This document shows positions 35,223 through 46,320 of a DNA stretch of 64,000 nt, in pieces; positions within the stretch are counted from its first letter, which is position 1; each line of letters opens with the position of its first letter. The notes below the pieces were generated by a model. That model did not search any database. It worked only from the letters and a program-made list of their open reading frames with translations, and had not been told where the DNA came from. The position numbers and the translations under genes are program-made. This DNA comes from Lumbricus rubellus. Its lineage: Eukaryota > Annelida > Clitellata > Crassiclitellata > Lumbricidae. The stretch lies in NCBI GenBank assembly GCA_945859605.1, contig OX243817.1, forward strand, positions 31,873,924-31,937,923, in the 5' to 3' direction.

Positions 35223-35279
35223 GTCAACCGTTCTTTAGAATATAAAATTAATAATGAAATGCCATGTAATGAATAGAGA

Positions 35280-35287
35280 CTTTTATA
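35280..35287 (-). promoter_or_regulatory. TATA box of the Polinton gene cluster
   Basis: A consensus TATAAAAG on the minus strand, about 58 bases before the RING start codon and just inside the right TIR edge. It is well placed to start transcription of the co-directional genes. Confidence 0.5.
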
Positions 35288-35316
35288 TTGATGCAGCATG
35301 TTGCCGCCATATTTTC

Positions 35317-35421
35317 ATTTATTGCACAGTGTCCAAGAGTGCTGGCGGGAGCTAGTGGGCGCAATGCCTTGTGAAGGAATAATAATTTATTGTACACATC
35401 TGCAGTATACAAAGAGGTCAC

Positions 35422-35455
<34 letters not shown>

Positions 35456-35870
35456 GGGCAGACAGACAGACAGACAGACAGACAGACAGGAATGTTGGTT
35501 TGTCTGTAAGGGAGAATAGGGAGATGCACCCATAAGAGTGTTATTCATCATCAAAGGAAATGTAGCGTCAGCATTATTTCCTAAACCAGTCTCTTTTCCT
35601 GGACCAGTGACATCAAAGAAGTAATTAATCATATGTAAATCAAAACAATAATTGCTATTGCATTATTGCCTAGACCAGGCTGTTTCCTATATACATCAAA
35701 GAAGTGATTAGTCAGCATTTTCCTAGACCAGGCTGTTTCCTATATAGATCAAAGAAGTAATTAATCATTTTGTTTTGACGTGGTTTGGAAAAGGACCTTT
35801 ACAGAGCTGTCACTTTCAATTAGCTTAATTGTTGTTTTGAGTGGTCCAGAAAATGATCTCCTTTACTACT
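35317..35870 (-). repeat. Polinton right terminal inverted repeat
   Basis: 554 bp, inverted relative to 27078-27618, ending in ACT at the outer edge. It includes the CAGA array and three subterminal repeats. The homology stops abruptly at 35317. Confidence 0.95.
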
Positions 35871-35876
35871 ATAATG
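35871..35876. repeat. Polinton target-site duplication, right
   Basis: ATAATG, identical to 27072-27077. Confidence 0.95.
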
Positions 35877-36361
35877 TCTATGCAGATTGGCTGTATAATG
35901 TACATACACCTTCTGGAACGCATGTCATTGTGTGTGTGTGTGCCTATAGTTATGGATTTACTGTTGTGTAAAGTAGATACTTCCTGGAGGTTTTTTCGAT
36001 CTGTCCCACATGCAGCTGTTTATATTGCCTGGAATTAACTAGATGTAAATGCTATTGTATACGTAGTTAGACATACTGTATGGACACACTTGTGTCTGGT
36101 TTTTTGCGTGGAATGTATTCAGCTTTTGTGCTGTATTATGTATGTGGATTGTGGAGCAACCAGTAGTGTATTTTTGTTGCAGTAGTCACTGTCTTTTTTG
36201 TTCTTCATTGATCATTTCCCTCCCTGTACGCCTGAAAGATTATTGTTCTTGGAAAACCAATCTTACAAGATTTGTCTACCTTGCTATTAATATGACATTT
36301 ATTGCGAATTTCTCAAAAGCAGTAGTTAAAGAAATGCAGCAGATGTAAAACGTTGAATTTA

Positions 36362-36785
36362 GGCCAAAAAAAAAATATGTTGTGTTTCCGGTAACAGAGC
36401 TAAAAAAAATTGGGTAGGTAGGTCGGAAATTTTTTTTTTTTTGTAAAATATTTTTATGCAGTGACTAACCGAAAAAGTATACCCCACTAGTCTTTTTTGC
36501 ACGCTGAAACAAAGTACGTGTTCTAAGCAAGTATAAACTGCCTATTTCCCGACTGTCTGCACCTAAAACTGCTCTAGAAACAGTCCTATTAATTTCATTT
36601 TGTTGACGTCTCTTATGTTATGTCAATACAAATGTTTTTAAAAAAATTGAGGAAAAAAAAAATTTAAATTTTTTTTTGGAGAAAAATATTTTTTTTTTTT
36701 TAAATTTTTTTACAAAAATATTTGGGTCGCGGCCCTAAAAATGGGTCGGTCGCGTTACCGGAAACACAACAATTTTTTTTACGCC
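36362..36785. mobile_element. PIF/Harbinger-like MITE (424 bp)
   Basis: Inverted ends share TGTTGTGTTTCCGGTAAC (36378-36395, inverted at 36754-36771), with A-rich outer parts and GGC termini. TTA flanks both sides (36359-36361 and 36786-36788), the 3-bp duplication typical of PIF/Harbinger. The interior is A/T homopolymer with GGGTCGG motifs. No ORF. Confidence 0.75.
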
Positions 36786-37639
36786 TTAGCTTTTGACCTG
36801 AAGTATGGTATTACTATAATAGTATAATAGGCAATCCTTTCTATGGGCAATCCTTTCAAAATTGATCCGGAATTTGTTCTTTTGTTGACATACAGACAGG
36901 GCACACACCAGCGTGCATGCCCAATGGCAGCAGATTTTTACCCCAAAATAATGGGTACACTGCAGGTTTTGTTGTTGTCACTTGGAGAAAATAAGAACTG
37001 ACTATGATTATGCTGGTATATGGGTTGAGTTCAAGTAAGGCAAAGTCTACAATGTTCTAAAACGTACCGGTATTTAATTTAATCCCTTAACCGTGATCCC
37101 CGAGTTAACTCGTCCAAATTTTACTAAGAATATTTTTATTACACGGAAAAGGGGTTAAAGGCGATGTAAAACAAAACGATGCTGGAAGGAAGTTGAAAAG
37201 AAGACTTTGAGGTTTACGATCAACTGATATGATGGCATGGCAAACATAAGGCTACCCAACTGTAACTTGTCAATGCCTCGCTTGATGAAGGTTATGTCTA
37301 GTAGTTCCATGTAAGGTCACGCTGGTGTCTGCAAACAGCAGACATCAATTCTGGTATTGCTGGAAAAGATGCCGAAGTTGTCTTTAGCTGAAGGTGGGCT
37401 TATGGAAGGCATTATAATGTGGAGTGATGTATGTATAAGCTATTCCGTAATGCAATTATGGTGGTGTGATGGGTGTATGACATATCACCTTTCATCACTA
37501 TCACCATTCGCAACTGGAGAAGACTTTAAAGTCGGCACCTGTTATAACTGGTATCACCCAGTGTCTGATATTTTGCAATCCTCATCATGGTTTCACTGAC
37601 TGGGCCTCCTCTTCCTTCATCTTTTTCTTCTTGCTATTT

Positions 37640-37760
37640 CTCTTCTTCTTCTTCTTCTTCTTCTTCTTCTTCTTCTTCTTTTTCTTCTTCTTCTTCCTCC
37701 TCCTCCTCCTCCTCCTCCTCCTCCTCCTCCTCCTCCTCCTCCTCCTCCTCCTCTTTTTCT
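37640..37760. repeat. (TTC)n(CTC)n array
   Basis: A TTC array passing directly into a CTC array, a long polypyrimidine tract that could form triplex (H-) DNA. Confidence 0.97.
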
Positions 37761-38468
37761 TCCTTTCTTAATTCCTCCCCCTCTTCCTCATCCTCTTCTT
37801 CATCCTACATTTCTTCCTTTCCTTTTGCTCCATCTCTTCTTTCTTCTCTTCTTCCTCTCCCTCCTCCTTCTCTTCCTCTTCGGCTCTTAATTCCTCTGCT
37901 CCATTCCCTCTCTTTTCATCAGAAGTCAGTCTTGGTTTGCTTATGCTTATGGTATATCAGCTCAACACTGACAACAGCTGCAGCAGCAGCAACAGCTGTG
38001 CAAACATTAGCTCAGGAAGAAGACTATATTATACTTATTCCTAACTTCCCCTTCATTTTAAAGTTGATTTTGTATATCGTGCAATTAGCACTTACCCACC
38101 CACCTTTCCCATGTACACACACAACACAAACACACACACACACGCACGTATTCATACATTTTCATTCATCTTCATTTAATGCAGTGATATTTTCATTAAC
38201 GATAAGTGAAATTAGAACTGAAAATATTGATTTCCGTTAAGTATAACTATAACTGTAACTGAAATTATTTTAAGAACGAAAACTGAAATAGAACGGAAAT
38301 TGAGCACACCGAACTGAAATTAGAATAAAAACGAAAATTAATTCTCGAACTGAAATTAATGAAAAAAATTGAAATTTTAATTGACAGTTTTTCCGATGCA
38401 GCTGTGTTTGTTTAAAAGATGCACAATCATACTTTCTGACTTACAACTTTTGTATCTTTTGCCTAACA

Positions 38469-39221
38469 CAGTGTTACTTAACCAGTGTTCGACCGAACCC
38501 ATGGGGTTCGATGAGCCTGTGCCAGGGGTTCGGCAGAGGTCCTCTGAAATTATTATATAGGCCTACATATTCAGGGGCAGTGAGTGTGAGTGAAAAATCA
38601 TTTGCTATTGTTTCCAAACGGCAACAACAAAGAACACATTAAGATACAATTGCAAATTGGTAGTGTTGGTCAGGCCCGGATTAACCACGGTGCTGATTGT
38701 GCTGCAGCACAGGGCCCCGAGTTTCGGTGGGGCCCCCAAATATTATTGTAAAAGTAAAAAATAAATAAAGTGAGAATTTAGAAAGGAAACAGTGCAAATT
38801 GCAATGAATTATGCATAGCAAATTAGCAATCATAGCTATGACTAAATATATAACCAAACAATGTCATAGTATATGATGACGTCACGTTGTTCTATCTACT
38901 TCTTATGTGCTGTAAAGTATAACAAATTATGTTTCGGGTTATTGTATGTCTGCCTGGCTTCTTAAAATTGTAAGGGGCCCCGTCATTCAATCAGCACAGG
39001 GCCCCCAAAACTGTAGATCCGGGCCTGGTGTTGGTACGGTCAACTGCTAGTAGTTCATGCATTGAATGTATTAATAATTTATTGTATCACATGTTGGTAC
39101 AATTTTTTATTTCCTTTTGTTCCGACTAGTTAAAAAATTATTGCTCAAACTTGATGGGTTCGGTGAGTGGTCATGGATTTCTCTTGGGGTTCGGCTCCCT
39201 TGAAAAGGTTAAGAACCACTG
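38469..39221. mobile_element. hAT-like element, host of a nested insertion
   Basis: The ends are related inverted sequences: CAGTGTTACTTAACC left, and complement CAGTGGTTCTTAACC right. They are flanked by an 8-bp near-duplication (GCCTAACA, 38461-38468; GCCTAGCA, 39222-39229). Both subterminal regions contain GGGGTTCGG motifs. It is non-coding, and about half of its length is the nested element at 38671-39027. Confidence 0.75.
38671..39027. mobile_element. Nested hAT-like MITE (357 bp)
   Basis: Terminal inverted repeats CAGGCCCGGAT...ATCCGGGCCTG with an exact 8-bp duplication GTGTTGGT (38663-38670 and 39028-39035). GGGGCCC motifs lie near both ends. No coding capacity. Confidence 0.9.
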
Positions 39222-41984
39222 GCCTAGCATGTGCTTTATTACGGTTAGTTTAAAAACAATTTTTCATTTGGACTTCCCTGTAAATTTATAATTTTCAACT
39301 TCGCGATAAGACTGGAAATCACTTGGCTAAATGATGAAAATAATGTATTGGACTTTTTAAGTAGGTTTGCTGCGAGGAAATAGAAAAATAAATGTGCTTA
39401 GGCCTATCCATGCAAGGCTTCGTGGATCTAGCCTACCCTCAAATGGAGGGCTGTGGAACTACATAATATGATAAAATTTTAACATTTTACCTTTGCGCCC
39501 ACAGAATATAAAATTCTACTAAAAAATATATTAAGAAACGGACCAGGCAAAATCATGGGTGGCTGAAAACTTTCATGCGACTTGGCCTAATCCGAGTCAG
39601 TGACTTCACCACGGAGAATGGGAGAAAGCATGAGTGCTCCAGAAAGACGCAAGCAAAAGAACTGAATTGAGAACTGAAATTATTTCGAAAACTGAATTAG
39701 AAGTATAACTGAAATTTTTTGAAGAACTGGAACTGAATTAGAACTGAAATTGAGACCATCCGAACTGAAATAGAAGTAAAACGGAAATTATTTCCTGAAG
39801 TAAAATATCACTGATTTAATGTCAAAGTAATGCAGGAATGTAGGCCTATTTCATGTCGATGTAAAGAAGTCAAGCTGCAGTTAAGTATGTCTGCGGTTTA
39901 TTTGGCATTACTAGCTCTGGTTTGATTAAGTTTGTTATAATAGTATAGTAATAATAATAATAATTGTAATCATAATTGTAATCATAATGGTAATGATAAT
40001 AATAATGTTGATAGTAATAATAGTGACTTTTATATGGTGCCGTTTTGAACACTAAAAGTCTGATAGGATGTCACCGATTTATTCAGATGATGGGCAACAA
40101 GTTTAGTCTCATGCTTTTTCATCTGCAAAATAGATGAAAATGGTAGTTAAAAGTCTTAGACTTACAAAAAAATTTGCGGCAGTATAAGAGCAGTGAATGC
40201 CTTAATGGCATGATTCCGCATGAATGACGAGGACTGATTTTCCAGATGCCATGCCTCCTCTGCTCACATCAATTCAACTCAAGCACATCCGTCGATTTTC
40301 CAGGAATGGATCTTAACTGCTTTGCAGATCTATTGCTATTCCTGATGTTTGTATCTCAAGATGCTTTTCCAGATTTCCTTTAGTCACGCATGTTTAGACC
40401 TGTGATACAGTTAAGTTCGAGGCCCTTACATTCTATGAGTCTGGAGTTTTTAAAGGTGCTATATGAGATGTCAAGCTTTCTAATAGAGTAGTAAAAGAGC
40501 TGCTCCCTTATATGACACACCAGGTGGGAGGAAAGGCCTCATTGTCAGGATTAATAATAAGGACTTACAAATGATTACTTTAAGTGGTTTAATCACCGGG
40601 TTTCTGATGAATAATGTTTAGATCAGGTCTTTGTTATGTTAGAGGGGCATGCACTTGAGCATTGGTCTGGTTGCAGAGGAGTATAGTATCCATTGTCTTC
40701 ACAGGTAATTGCCGTGTTCATTGGTGAAGAATAGATGCTGAATTGTACAGTGACAGGTAATGACCAAGGTGATCATCCAGGGCCCCAAAGGGGGGTCTTT
40801 GCCTCTGATGCTGCTGGACTGGTAGAAGGTGTGGAAGTGGACTGGGGTAATACCAAGGCACAGTTGGGGTGCTGGTATGTCAAGGTGCTTAGGGTCAGAC
40901 AGGTGTAGATAATGGGTTGGGCAATTAGCCTCAGAGCTGTGAATAATTTGAATTAGGATAGGGACGGTCCACAAGGATATTTCACTGGGGCACTGTGGCC
41001 AAACCAGAATTGGGCAAAGGGAAGATCTGTGTAAGCAGAACCGAGCACTATACATGTACTTTCCCATTTTGACGATTCTTTTGTTTCTTTTATGTTTTAT
41101 GGTATTTTTCTTCATAACTAACTGTTAAAATAATGCTTCCATGACCAATGACCATATTGGTATTATAGGTCGATTGCGAATCCCTATAGGGTAGCATTTA
41201 TGGGCAATACTTTTGTCAAGTACAATCACTCAAACGCACCATGTAAGTTATTTGGTAACTGACTGTGGGGGTGTATTTAGGGAGTTTCGTGTTCAATCAC
41301 CAAAATGGATTATTTCACAATTTTTAAAGCTAATTTTGTGTATTTTGTAACCATGTCGTTGGAAAATCCCTGCAATGGAAACCCCCCCCCCCCACTTTTC
41401 CTGGCTAAACTTTTGGGTGACTAAGTATATTTAAACAAGCCTTTATCAGTATTGGGCCCAAAACTAATGAGTCCTGACCCGATTCTGTCAAATGGACTGG
41501 GTTAGAGCCTCATAAAGTACAAAGAAGGCCTATGTGAATAATCTACTGGGATGATGGCAAAATCAAGTATTCAACGCCAATGACTTTGCACATAATCAGT
41601 GTGAGTGTAGGCAACTCAAAGACATGTCCATAAAATCAGATGGGGCTATGTCGACCCCTACCCCATTCATCTAAATGTGTCTTTCACATCCATGGGCTCA
41701 GTGGGGTAGCCGCTTGTGATGAATGCACCCAACTTTCTGCTCATCATTAATAAGTCATCTCTGAAGAGACATCGTTTTCTCCAGACATCATTTACCAGTT
41801 GTATACAGACACAGCAGAAGCAGTAGAAGAAAAGCCCAAGTCATTCACAGATGTCTTAAAGATCTTTTTATAATGTCATGTCTACAGAGTATATTATATG
41901 ATGTCCTGACTACTGAGATTGGATTGCCTAATAACAAATTCACAGTGCGGCTGTCAGTTTTGGCAGTGATATGGACATTTAGCG
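39222..41984. other. Protocadherin intron 1, continued
   Basis: AAT-type repeat at about 39945-40022. A 138-codon minus-strand ORF at 40699-41115 has no recognisable domain and a His/Pro/Ser-rich composition, so I do not call it a gene. A poly-C run lies at 41382-41393. Confidence 0.5.
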
Positions 41985-42256
41985 TATGTATATATATACA
42001 TATACATGTATATAATTATGTATGTATGTACATTGGTGTGTATTGTGTAATGTGTATATAAATGTTAAATGTATAAATATATATACATATATTATACATA
42101 CATGTATATTATACATAATTTTATATGTATATTATATGTACCCAGCATATATATATATATATAATTTAATATTCATATATATGTAATTTAATATATATAC
42201 CGGGTACATATTTAAATACATATATATATATATATATATATATGCATATACACATA
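41985..42256. repeat. TA-rich repeat tract
   Basis: Long degenerate (TATA)n/(TATACA)n tract. Confidence 0.9.
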
Positions 42257-42644
42257 CGTAATTGCAAATGTAATGTCATTTGAATGGCTTCTCACTTGTT
42301 TCCAGGGGTGTAGTCAGATCTTAGAAAGTGTGTGAGGTTATGGCAGGGCTTTGAGAAATTTTCCATTTTTAACAAGCTTTGCTCAACCCCCCCCCCTCCC
42401 ACCCCGGAATGAAACCTCGACGAATTTGAACAAATTGTGTGGGTTATATTTTTCAGATTATGATGGTTGAGGCCACTCATGGTATAACACCACTGTTTGT
42501 TTTCTCAGTGTTTTCAAATCAGTTTTGATATCTTCTTGCAAAGAAGTTGTCTTGCTAATAATGTTTAGTGAAATTTCACAAGTCAACTGTTATACTAAAA
42601 AGCCTAGAATGCCATTGTCATTGAGATCTGAGACAATGGCTGGA

Positions 42645-42712
42645 CTGGGAGCGCCTCTGAGTGAACTTCTTGAAGGGGTGCTATATAAATTCTTGAAATG
42701 AATGAATGAATG
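42645..42712 (+). repeat. Shared SINE 3' tail, copy 1
   Basis: GGAGCGCCTCTGAGT, then TTGAAGGGGTGCTATATAAAT, then a GAAT repeat. The same tail is found inverted at 43856-43922, 47757-47810 and 58227-58290. Confidence 0.7.
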
Positions 42713-42793
42713 TATGAATTGTTGTTCGTGATTAAATAAATATTTATAGACCACGAGAAATTAACTGTGCTATGCACTCTGCCAGTGCTATGC

Positions 42794-42858
42794 ACTCTGC
42801 CAGTGCCAGTCCCAAGCCTGGATAAAGGAGGAGGGCATCGCTAATGGTCTTTGTTACC
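42794..42858 (-). repeat. Dispersed repeat family 1, copy 3 (inverted)
   Basis: The reverse complement carries the CTCCTCCTTTATCCAGGCTT core and the GGGACTGGCACTGGCAGAGT end of the copy at 424-530. The GCCAGTGCTATGCACTCT segment before it is itself duplicated in tandem. Confidence 0.7.
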
Positions 42859-43654
42859 ACACAGTGAAGTTGCTATTGCTATTGCTATTAAACTGCAAAT
42901 TCCACCAACTGTGCTATGTCTGTGTAATGGCCACTTAAATAGTGTCTTAGCAAGAAACTCATGATGGCGCTTAACAAGACTATCCAACTGATGAATGCTA
43001 TCTGAAATAATTATGCAGAAGTGATACAGTGAAGTCATTTCTTTTGTCTTTTTCATTTGCTATTGGAGCAAAAGAAACAATTGTTTTTACCAGATACCTT
43101 TTTATAGCCTATAATATAGGAGATGGTCTTCTTGGTCTGTTTCATCTTCACCTTTATTCTTACGGGTTGTGATGATTGTCTCACGAAGTGGCACTATATA
43201 AATTTACAATTACTATTCTGCTTTGGAATTCCCCACAGACTGTTTCTTTATCCCGCTTTAGTTTGTCATGTTGAATTAATTGCTGCCATGCACAGGAGTT
43301 AGTGCACCATATTTGTGACTCAGTGGCAGATTGCTTGTGTGGTGGTTGACTCTGCTTTGGTTGATGTGACTGTATTGACAATCCTGTCGTCAGGACTGTT
43401 TGCACTGCTAAAGAAAGGAATCAAAGTAGTATTTTTTACTTCATTCAGTACCATTACACCCGGAACTCGGCTGAGGTATGGTAAAGTTCATTGAGGACAA
43501 AATCGTTTATCAGTTAAAAATAATGCTTGGGGTATCTAGAAAGGTCATCCGTGTTGTTAGCTGGAGAGCCATCTGGGCCGCCATGAACAAACCTAGAAGG
43601 ATTCGAAGAGCCATGTTTTTTGCACTAATAGGACTACTTGGACTGAAATAATTG

Positions 43655-43733
43655 TCTAACACTGGCAGTTGACGTCGCCATCCTCCTTTTTCCAGGCTTG
43701 AGACTGGCACTTCTGGCAGTGGCGAAGTTTGGA
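43655..43733 (+). repeat. Dispersed repeat family 1, copy 4
   Basis: Has CATCCTCCTTTTTCCAGGCT, TGAGACTGGCACT and the GTGGCGAAGTTTGGA end of the family. Confidence 0.65.
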
Positions 43734-43855
43734 CTAAAGTCGAGGAGAGGAGCAGGAGGAGGAGGAGAATAAGAGGAAGGGGAATGGAGAGGGAGGAGAG
43801 AGGGAGAGCCCCAGCTGATGGAATCCCACACGGTCATTTGACCCATGAAAATAAC

Positions 43856-43922
43856 CACATTCATTTCAAGAATTTATATAGCGCCCCTTCAAGAAATCCA
43901 CTCAGAAGCGCTCCCAGTCCAA
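43856..43922 (-). repeat. Shared SINE 3' tail, copy 2
   Basis: The reverse complement carries GGGAGCGCTTCTGAGT and GAAGGGGCGCTATATAAAT, ending toward 43856. Confidence 0.7.
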
Positions 43923-45076
43923 TCACGTTGCGAGTCCTTCGACGGCGTCGCTTTTGACTTCAGAACAGACAAGCAATTGTTATCATAACTAGACCTACCT
44001 ACCTCACGGCTACAGCAGATGTTATACTATTGGCTGATGCGAACGGACGAGTGGTCCACATCAAATGAATTGTATTATTCAAGTGAGTCATCATCATAGC
44101 TGCAAGTAGCCATGAAGTGTGATCGGCCGTATATGAGACGTTGTGGCGCTTCAAGGTGTCGCGAAGTTCAAGGGCCCCTCTTTGTTGTTTGCCGCCGCAC
44201 CCAATTCTATTAGCCCGTACCTTGTTGAGACTAATGACTATAGGCACTGGAGAGTCGGCTGTTGCAATGGACAACTGCAATTATTGTTTTTCCGCTCTAC
44301 AAAGCTTCTTCATCTAATCAGGAAACACGCATCCAAGTAGACTTCACTGGAAAGTTATGGTGATAGTTTCTCAGATCTTCCGAAAGGTTTATGTGATTGT
44401 AGAGAGCAGCACCAATAATTCCTTTCCGATTCTAAGTGTAGGACTGTATATAATTCAGAACCGTCATGATACTTTCCGATATAATAATATAATGTATATT
44501 ATGTTCAGAATAACTGCGATACGCACGCCTTCTCAAGTCTTTGATCTGCTGTGGCCACTTGGTTCTTCTTCTTTCGCTTGAGTATCGTATTCTCATCGGA
44601 GTATAATATTTTCACATTTTGATGCTGTGAAGTGACGTTCGAGTGCGCAGGCAGCTTGGTGTTATTATAGGAACTTCATCATGGCTCAGATTTTGTTTTC
44701 GTTTATGAGTAGATTCTTGATTTGGAACTTGATATCGACTGTCATATTTCATTAAAAATTCTGATGGAATTTTCCGTGGAATATTCTCCGTTTTCATTTG
44801 CTGTACTCAATTTGTTTGTTCTTTTTGGATTTGCTAAAGCGTTCGATTAGATCATTAGTAATCTGACTAAACGTGTTCTCGATTGCTTTTACGTTATGGC
44901 AGCTGTATGAGCAATCTGTCGGATTTCAGATCATTACCAGTTTCAAATACTATGCAGATGAAATTGAATGGTGCTATATAAATGTCTACTTTACATTACG
45001 TTTGTCCCTCCTTTCGGCCTATCTGTCTGTCTGTTTGTAATTCTCTATCTCACATTCTACCAAGTAAGTGCCTGTG

Positions 45077-45218
45077 CATGATGAGAATTGTGCGGGGGAT
45101 TGAGGGGGTTCAACCCCAGTCTTTCTTAGGGCTCCATAACAAAGCTTTTCACACACCATCTCCACACGAATCATAGATCAACCCTCCCTCAAGTTATTTT
45201 TTCACAATTCTCATACTG
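45077..45218. mobile_element. hAT-like MITE, copy B
   Basis: 142 bp with ends CATGATGAGAATTGTG and CACAATTCTCATACTG, and an exact 8-bp duplication TGCCTGTG (45069-45076 and 45219-45226). Related to copy A at 5107-5249. Confidence 0.85.
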
Positions 45219-45579
45219 TGCCTGTGTGTATGTCTGTATATATTACGTTTGTATGTATGTCTGCATATGAGAATAGTACAGGAGGCACTGTGACACTTTT
45301 GCAGTATTGGCGGCATCAGAGACATATGATACCTAAAAGATTTCCAAAACTACTCTCCATGTTTCTCAATGGCAATGAAAGTTGTGAACAACCATCAGAT
45401 ACCCACCGGATATTATACATAAATGAAATTGCTTTTGAATGACGTGTTACACATCTGTCGATAGATTCACACACCCCCTGACCCCCTCCAACCCCCTTAT
45501 TCCCCCTACCCCTTTCACCCCCACCCCACCCCGATGGGCGTTGGGAACATATTGCACGATCATTGATAACTTTTTCTTC

Positions 45580-46320
45580 TCTACGGCTCCTTGCAACGAC
45601 GGAGACGACGACGTTTCGTTGGCTGTCAACGAGGCCGCTAAGTAATTGAAAGTGCGACGACGATCATCAATTGAGGCCAACTGACAACAACACCCAACCA
45701 CACCGACCAGAATTATTTATCTTCACCAATTCTCGTTCACGGCTCGCTGCCCCGCGGTCGCCGCTGATTGGTGTGGTTGCAGAGCGGATCCGATGCGAAG
45801 TTCGTTCCGACGGGGGTCCACGTTTGGCACAGCTTAGTATGGTGAATTCTAAGTAGTTGTTGTTGCCTTGATATCAAACTTGATTAGAACTAGCATTTTA
45901 GTTAATCGAGAAATGTAAGCAGTCCCTTTGTGCTTTGTAATGACGCTTAAATATGTAGATTATTAAAATAAAGTTTAAATTTTACGAATTACATGTAAAT
46001 GGCAACAAATGCTGTAGAGATTGTCGGATAAAAAAGCCCTAATGTGACCCGCTCTCGGTGTTTGAATTTCCGGACTGTGTTTGCCGGGGGATCTGTTTTA
46101 TCTTGACACCGTCAACAGTGTGGGTTTTGGAGGGACGGATGGGCGGGCAGCGTTGGGTTAAGCCGATCGGTGTTGAGCATGACGTATGACCGGGTGGCGA
46201 TTGGCCGAACAGATCCGGGTGGCATTCCGAGTGATCTGTCAGAGGGAAATTGAAGGACAACCATCGAATCGTCGTCGACTGTTCAATTCGTTCCGACAAA
46301 ATCTAACTCGTTTCGTTCGC
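45580..46320. promoter_or_regulatory. CpG-rich block inside the protocadherin intron
   Basis: Two CG-dense stretches (about 45590-45850 and 46030-46310) stand out in AT-rich intron. They include inverted CCAAT motifs (GATTGG near 45765 and 46199). It lies 2 kb before exon 2, so it may be an internal promoter or an enhancer. No exon is recognised in it. Confidence 0.35.

Larger units (their letters stand above)
27078..35870 (-). mobile_element. Complete Polinton/Maverick lacking DNA polymerase B
   Basis: An 8793-bp element with AG...CT termini, a perfect 6-bp target duplication and inverted repeats of 541 and 554 bp. Ten intact minus-strand ORFs fill 28253-35222: RING protein, ATPase, basic protein, unknown, integrase, two penton-like proteins, pVI-like protein, major capsid and protease. 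Canonical Polintons are about 15-20 kb and also encode a protein-primed PolB of over 1000 residues. None is present here, and no interval could hold one. It sits in protocadherin intron 1, antisense to the gene. Integrity and near-identical ends suggest a recent insertion. Confidence 0.95.
35877..38468. other. Protocadherin intron 1, middle part
   Basis: No exon recognised. It holds the TTA-flanked MITE and the TTC/CTC array listed separately. The Ser-rich ORF at 37587-38240 is an artefact of that array. Confidence 0.6.

Noticed and set aside
37587..38240. 217-codon Ser-rich ORF
   Set aside because: Created by the TTC/CTC microsatellite; no start context, domain or splice support.
40699..41115. 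138-codon minus-strand ORF as a gene
   Set aside because: No recognisable domain, no signal peptide, no coding-type composition; lies inside the intron.
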